From contig NC_092524.1 in the NCBI RefSeq assembly GCF_037038585.1, forward strand, positions 49,499,001 through 49,563,000: a DNA stretch of 64,000 bases, given 5' to 3'. A program made the translations under genes and the position numbers. Below the pieces are notes generated by a model. The model was not told the origin of the DNA. It searched no databases and worked only from the letters and a program-made list of their open reading frames with translations. Positions 60,503 to 64,000 of this stretch are shown in pieces. Position 1 is the stretch's first letter; the number at the start of each line of letters is the position of its first letter. Origin of the DNA: Patagioenas fasciata. Lineage: Eukaryota; Chordata; Aves; Columbiformes; Columbidae.

Positions 60503-61644
60503 AATTTTTATTTTTTGCAAGCAACAGCAAAAAAAGAAGTGTTTTGCAAGCTTTCTGGAAATGGTTTGAGGAGAGGACTTGGTCACCCATGGCTGCAAAC
60601 TGGAGATTAGCTCCCTGAAATCTCATATCCAACAGCACTCGTTCTGCACAGCAAAGAGACAACCAAAGCTGAGGCCCAAAGTGCAGCTACACAAATGATT
60701 CCTAATGAAAGCCCCAGCAAAACAGACCCATCTCTGCCATCAGCCTTCTCATTTAGGAGCTGATATAATTTGTCCTCCTTCTCATCTGCTGCCCCTCATT
60801 ATCTGGGTGGCCTGATGTGCCACATTACACCCTTGGCAGATGTATTCCCTTTCACTCCTCAGATCAGAGCTGTTTCTTTTGATTTGCTTTCTGACTCTCT
60901 GACATTTGCAGAGATGTGCCAGTGCATCTGAGCCCAAAAACAAGAAGGTAGAAAACACATGAAGTTCCTTTTGCCTTTAATCTCTTCAGCCTTTGTAGTC
61001 AGACAAGATTTCTATTACATTGGTCTTTCTTTTCCTCTTCTGCCTCTTTTTTTTAAAATTCTGCTTTCATTTACCTTGATGTTATTAAAGTTGCTCAGCT
61101 CTTTCTTGAGTCCTGCCAGCGGAGTTCTTAGCAAGTCTTCTCATGCTGTGATTCTCTTATGTAAAACATTCTTTAGCACTTTGTCGCTCCAGTTCCTCTG
61201 AGCTGTATTCCTGTTACATCAAGATGCACTTGATTGAAGCTGGGGATGCAATTTTAAAACACTGCTGAAAATAATTATTTTGTTCAAACCCAGGTGTGTC
61301 TTCGAAATATGTTGTAGTCTCATTACTCCATCTCAAAGTTATCTTTTGTCAGTCTATGGTACAGAGATTGCTTTCTGTCCCCTATGTTGTCGTAATGAAC
61401 TAGCAGATTATGATTCCTGCCTTTTTCTGCTTTGGTCTAAAAGCTGGCTAAATAAGTCTGAGGTTATTCTGTACTTGTGGCTTGAGCCTAAAATAAAGCC
61501 TTACATTATTACGTCAAACTAACAGAGATTATCAGCAGACAATTACTCTACCAGTCATCTCTCTATGCATTAAACATCTGTGTTTATACAAAGTCCTGAC
61601 TTCTGATGTTTCATCTATGTAGTTTGATCCATGATTAGTATCTG

Positions 61645-61666
61645 TGTAGGTGTAACCACACCTACA
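61645..61666. promoter_or_regulatory. Inverted repeat of T-box-like half-sites
   Basis: TGTAGGTGT, spacer AACC, ACACCTACA: a perfect 9-bp inverted repeat. Each arm holds AGGTGT, the core of T-box half-sites (AGGTGTGA), in convergent order. It could be a dimeric T-box site or a chance hairpin. Confidence 0.4.
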
Positions 61667-62964
61667 TGCAGTTCATGCTCATAACATTTGTTTCCAGGAG
61701 GACAAGAGAGTCTAAATGGAATAATTTCATTGAGGCAGTCATGATAACAGTCCTGATAGACATGTTTTTGCTTCTACGAAAAGTCAGGCCATGAAGGGCA
61801 GGCAGCTTACAAGCTGTGACAGTGCCACCTCTCAGAGGTTTCTGGGCAGAACAAAGCAGTTAACTGAGATCCAGAGAACAGAACTACATCTCTTCCTATC
61901 CTGTCAGATGCTGTTCTTCTCAGCACTTAATACGCTGGGTAAAACACCCAGGGCAGTTGCAGCATCCGAAAATCTCCTTTTGGCCACTATAATCAGGAAA
62001 TTTATGTTACGCAAATTTTAATCTGACTTTTCTTTCCCCTGCAATTACTGAATCCATGCATGTCATATACCAGGATTTTAAAGTTGTAAGTGAGTTTTAT
62101 TTGTTGATAGATTGTCAATTGCATTTGGTGGGGGGTGTAAAATGAGCAACTTATATGCTGCTTACAGAGGGGTCCCAAGCATTGTTTATCGTTAACTGGA
62201 TCTTACAATGCAAAGCAACTCATTTTTCAACTGTCAGTGCTTTGGTGTGTACCTTGACTCTATAGAAACTCTGTTGGGAGGTGAAGAAAATTTTCAGTAA
62301 ATGCTTAAGTAAAAATGAAGTCACAAGAACCAGTGTTTGCTGAGCAGTTCTGAAAGTCATATGATTTATTTAAAGGATGCTATTAGTCTGTTAGGTTTCA
62401 GCTGGACAACCAGTCTCTTCTGTCATGATCTGGGCTTGAGCTTGGACAACAAAGAGCCTGACTAACCCAAAAAAATGAGAACTGGTCTGTAAATCTGCTG
62501 GGTGTTTTGCTGCATCCAAACAGGTGTAAGATTTAACCCATCTGTTGCTTTGGTCTGCTTATTGCTTGCATACGTGAGCTGGGCAGCCTTCTCTGATTCC
62601 TGGTTCTGACTCTTGCTCCTCTTTTTGAGCAGCCATTTGGAGTTTGCATTCTCTGCTCTTGCAGAGAGTCCTGACCAGTAAACCTGGGCTTCCTGCAAAA
62701 CAGCCTTTGTGGCTATATTTGATTCCTTATTTTTCTGACTTAAAACAATGTTATCACCTTGCCTTTCAACTTCGTATCCACCGTAACTTCTCAGTTCCTC
62801 ACCTTGCTTTTATACAGTGTTGATATAGCCTTGTCTCCCAGCCTGGTGGCTACAACCTGATCCCGAGCACTGGAACCCGCTCTCTGCAGGATCCCCTCAG
62901 TAGTTTGAATGATTTAAACATGTTCCTGCACACTTACAGTTCTGAGCTGCAGAGCTCAAAGATT

Positions 62965-63000
62965 AAAAAAAAAAAAAAAAAGAAGAAAGAAAGAAAGAGG
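62965..63000 (+). repeat. Poly(A) plus (GAAA)n tract
   Basis: Seventeen A followed by GAAGAAAGAAAGAAAGAGG. An A-tail that passes into GAAA units often marks old retroposon tails, but no body was recognised upstream. Confidence 0.9.
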
Positions 63001-64000
63001 ACTATTCGATGTTGTGCAGTGATTTTTCACCACGGCCCTTGTAAGCACAATTTTCTGATTCTGCCTTTCCCAGAACAGCCAAAGTCTACTTTTCCAAGCC
63101 TGAATGACTCAGGGTGCTTAATTAAGAGGTTAGGTTTTCAAATAGGTTTAAGAAAGAGTTCTCCTTTGCCTCAACTAAAACAATCAAATAGGATAGTCAC
63201 CTAGCAAAAAGCTGTTCAGAAGCATTGACAACAGAAGCTATCCACTTCACTGGGGTGGGAGGATGGGGTGGGGAGAGAAGGAATCAAAAATTCTGAATAC
63301 AAGTAAAACTGTTACGCGAGAAAGGAGGCAAATTTGAAGATGAAATATTATTTCAGAAGGAGAATGTACAGCTTTCACAATAAAGGGAAGTAATTATAGT
63401 TGTCTGGCTAACTTTTCATTTCTGAGACATCATCTTGATGATATGTTTTGGTAAATGGGTTGGCATTACAAGTTGTTTTTTGATGTGAATAAATGTTTCT
63501 CTTTGCCAAGGCAACAATACAGCCCTCTTCAGTACCCTCACAAAAATAATCATCTGAAAGTCATTGGGGGCAGGTAGCTGAGTTATCTTACTGCTTTATT
63601 CTTTATATTTGGCAGTAATGACTGGAGACATGGATTTACTGGATAGTCTAGAGAATATTTTTCCTGGTTTTATGTCTGCCTGTTCATCACCTGCATTGCT
63701 TAATGTGTCACAAGACTTGTGAAGAGTAGAAAGCACCAGATTGGCATTGTCCATATAATAAAACAATGTTGTGAAGAAATTCTTGGTGCTCAGTCCTCTG
63801 AAGAGGAGATGTTATGCTAGTGTTACTTGTGGAGAGAACTGGGAGTTTAACCTGGGAACTGTTTGAACTTAAATAAAATTTTACAAAGTGTCATGGAACA
63901 ACTAAAAGTTGTTCCTCGTGACCGTTTCAGTCTTGCAGGTGTTGAGGTGGCCAGACAAGGGGTGTTTCAGATCTGAAATCTTTTGCACTGGTGGAAAGAT
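63001..64000. other. Unique non-coding sequence to window end
   Basis: Nothing is recognised except the G-quadruplex motif at 63252-63273. No frame of note crosses the right edge. Confidence 0.5.
63252..63273 (+). other. G-quadruplex motif
   Basis: Four G-runs (GGGG, GGG, GGGG, GGGG) are separated by loops of 1, 5 and 1 bases, meeting the usual G3+N1-7 rule. It is isolated from any recognisable promoter. Confidence 0.75.

Larger units (their letters stand above)
59166..62964. other. Unique non-coding sequence, no gene recognised
   Basis: AT-rich and without recognisable transposons. A T run at 60489-60502 and the inverted repeat at 61645-61666 are listed separately. Around 59600-59720 the texture again resembles conserved non-coding DNA. 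Confidence 0.5.

Noticed and set aside
1-64000. CRISPR array, prophage or bacterial operon
   Set aside because: There are no regularly spaced repeats, no dense coding, and the repeats present are vertebrate retroelements.

Overview
The window reads as vertebrate nuclear DNA, most probably from a neoavian bird. It is about 40% GC by eye, poor in CpG and rich in mononucleotide runs. It has no bacterial-style gene packing: the longest open frame is 147 codons, and open frames fall evenly on all six frames, as chance would give. The identifiable repeats are avian or amniote types: two LTRs of an endogenous retrovirus family I recall as widespread in Neoaves, several decayed CR1 LINE pieces and a few MIR-like SINE relics. 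Low repeat density with CR1 plus such LTRs points to a bird rather than a mammal. This is inference from sequence memory, with no database search.

No protein-coding gene, rRNA or tRNA can be named. The window is best read as intergenic or deep intronic sequence.

Layout: a 3'-truncated LTR opens the window (116-505). 0.5-20.8 kb is unique sequence with homopolymer runs, two MIR-like relics near 12.3-12.6 kb, a CTCF-like motif at 14.1 kb and a short open exon-like segment at 18.1 kb. Two CR1 pieces abut at 20.8-21.07 kb in non-linear order: a reverse-transcriptase piece, then an ORF1 esterase-type piece. 22-26 kb holds three exon-shaped segments with strong splice signals (two on the minus strand with matching phase, one on plus) and an antisense CR1 end. 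26.5-30.5 kb has two repeat-free AT-rich blocks that look like conserved non-coding elements, an isolated CpG-dense 80-bp-period duplication (29.25-29.38 kb), a second CTCF-like motif and a 30-bp tandem duplication. 30-47 kb is mostly unique, with a perfect 22-bp palindrome at 40.3 kb and an antisense CR1 end at 41.8 kb. 47-53 kb carries C-rich and TTTG tracts, a MIR relic and an AT-rich block that may be conserved. A nearly complete solo LTR lies at 53.33-53.90 kb. The last 10 kb is unique, with another AT-rich candidate element (58.9-59.2 kb), a T-box-like inverted repeat and a G-quadruplex motif.

No clear new genetic system was found. The items most worth checking are the palindrome, the phase-compatible minus-strand exon pair, the CpG-dense duplication and the scrambled CR1 pair. 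Function assigned to non-coding blocks is inference only.
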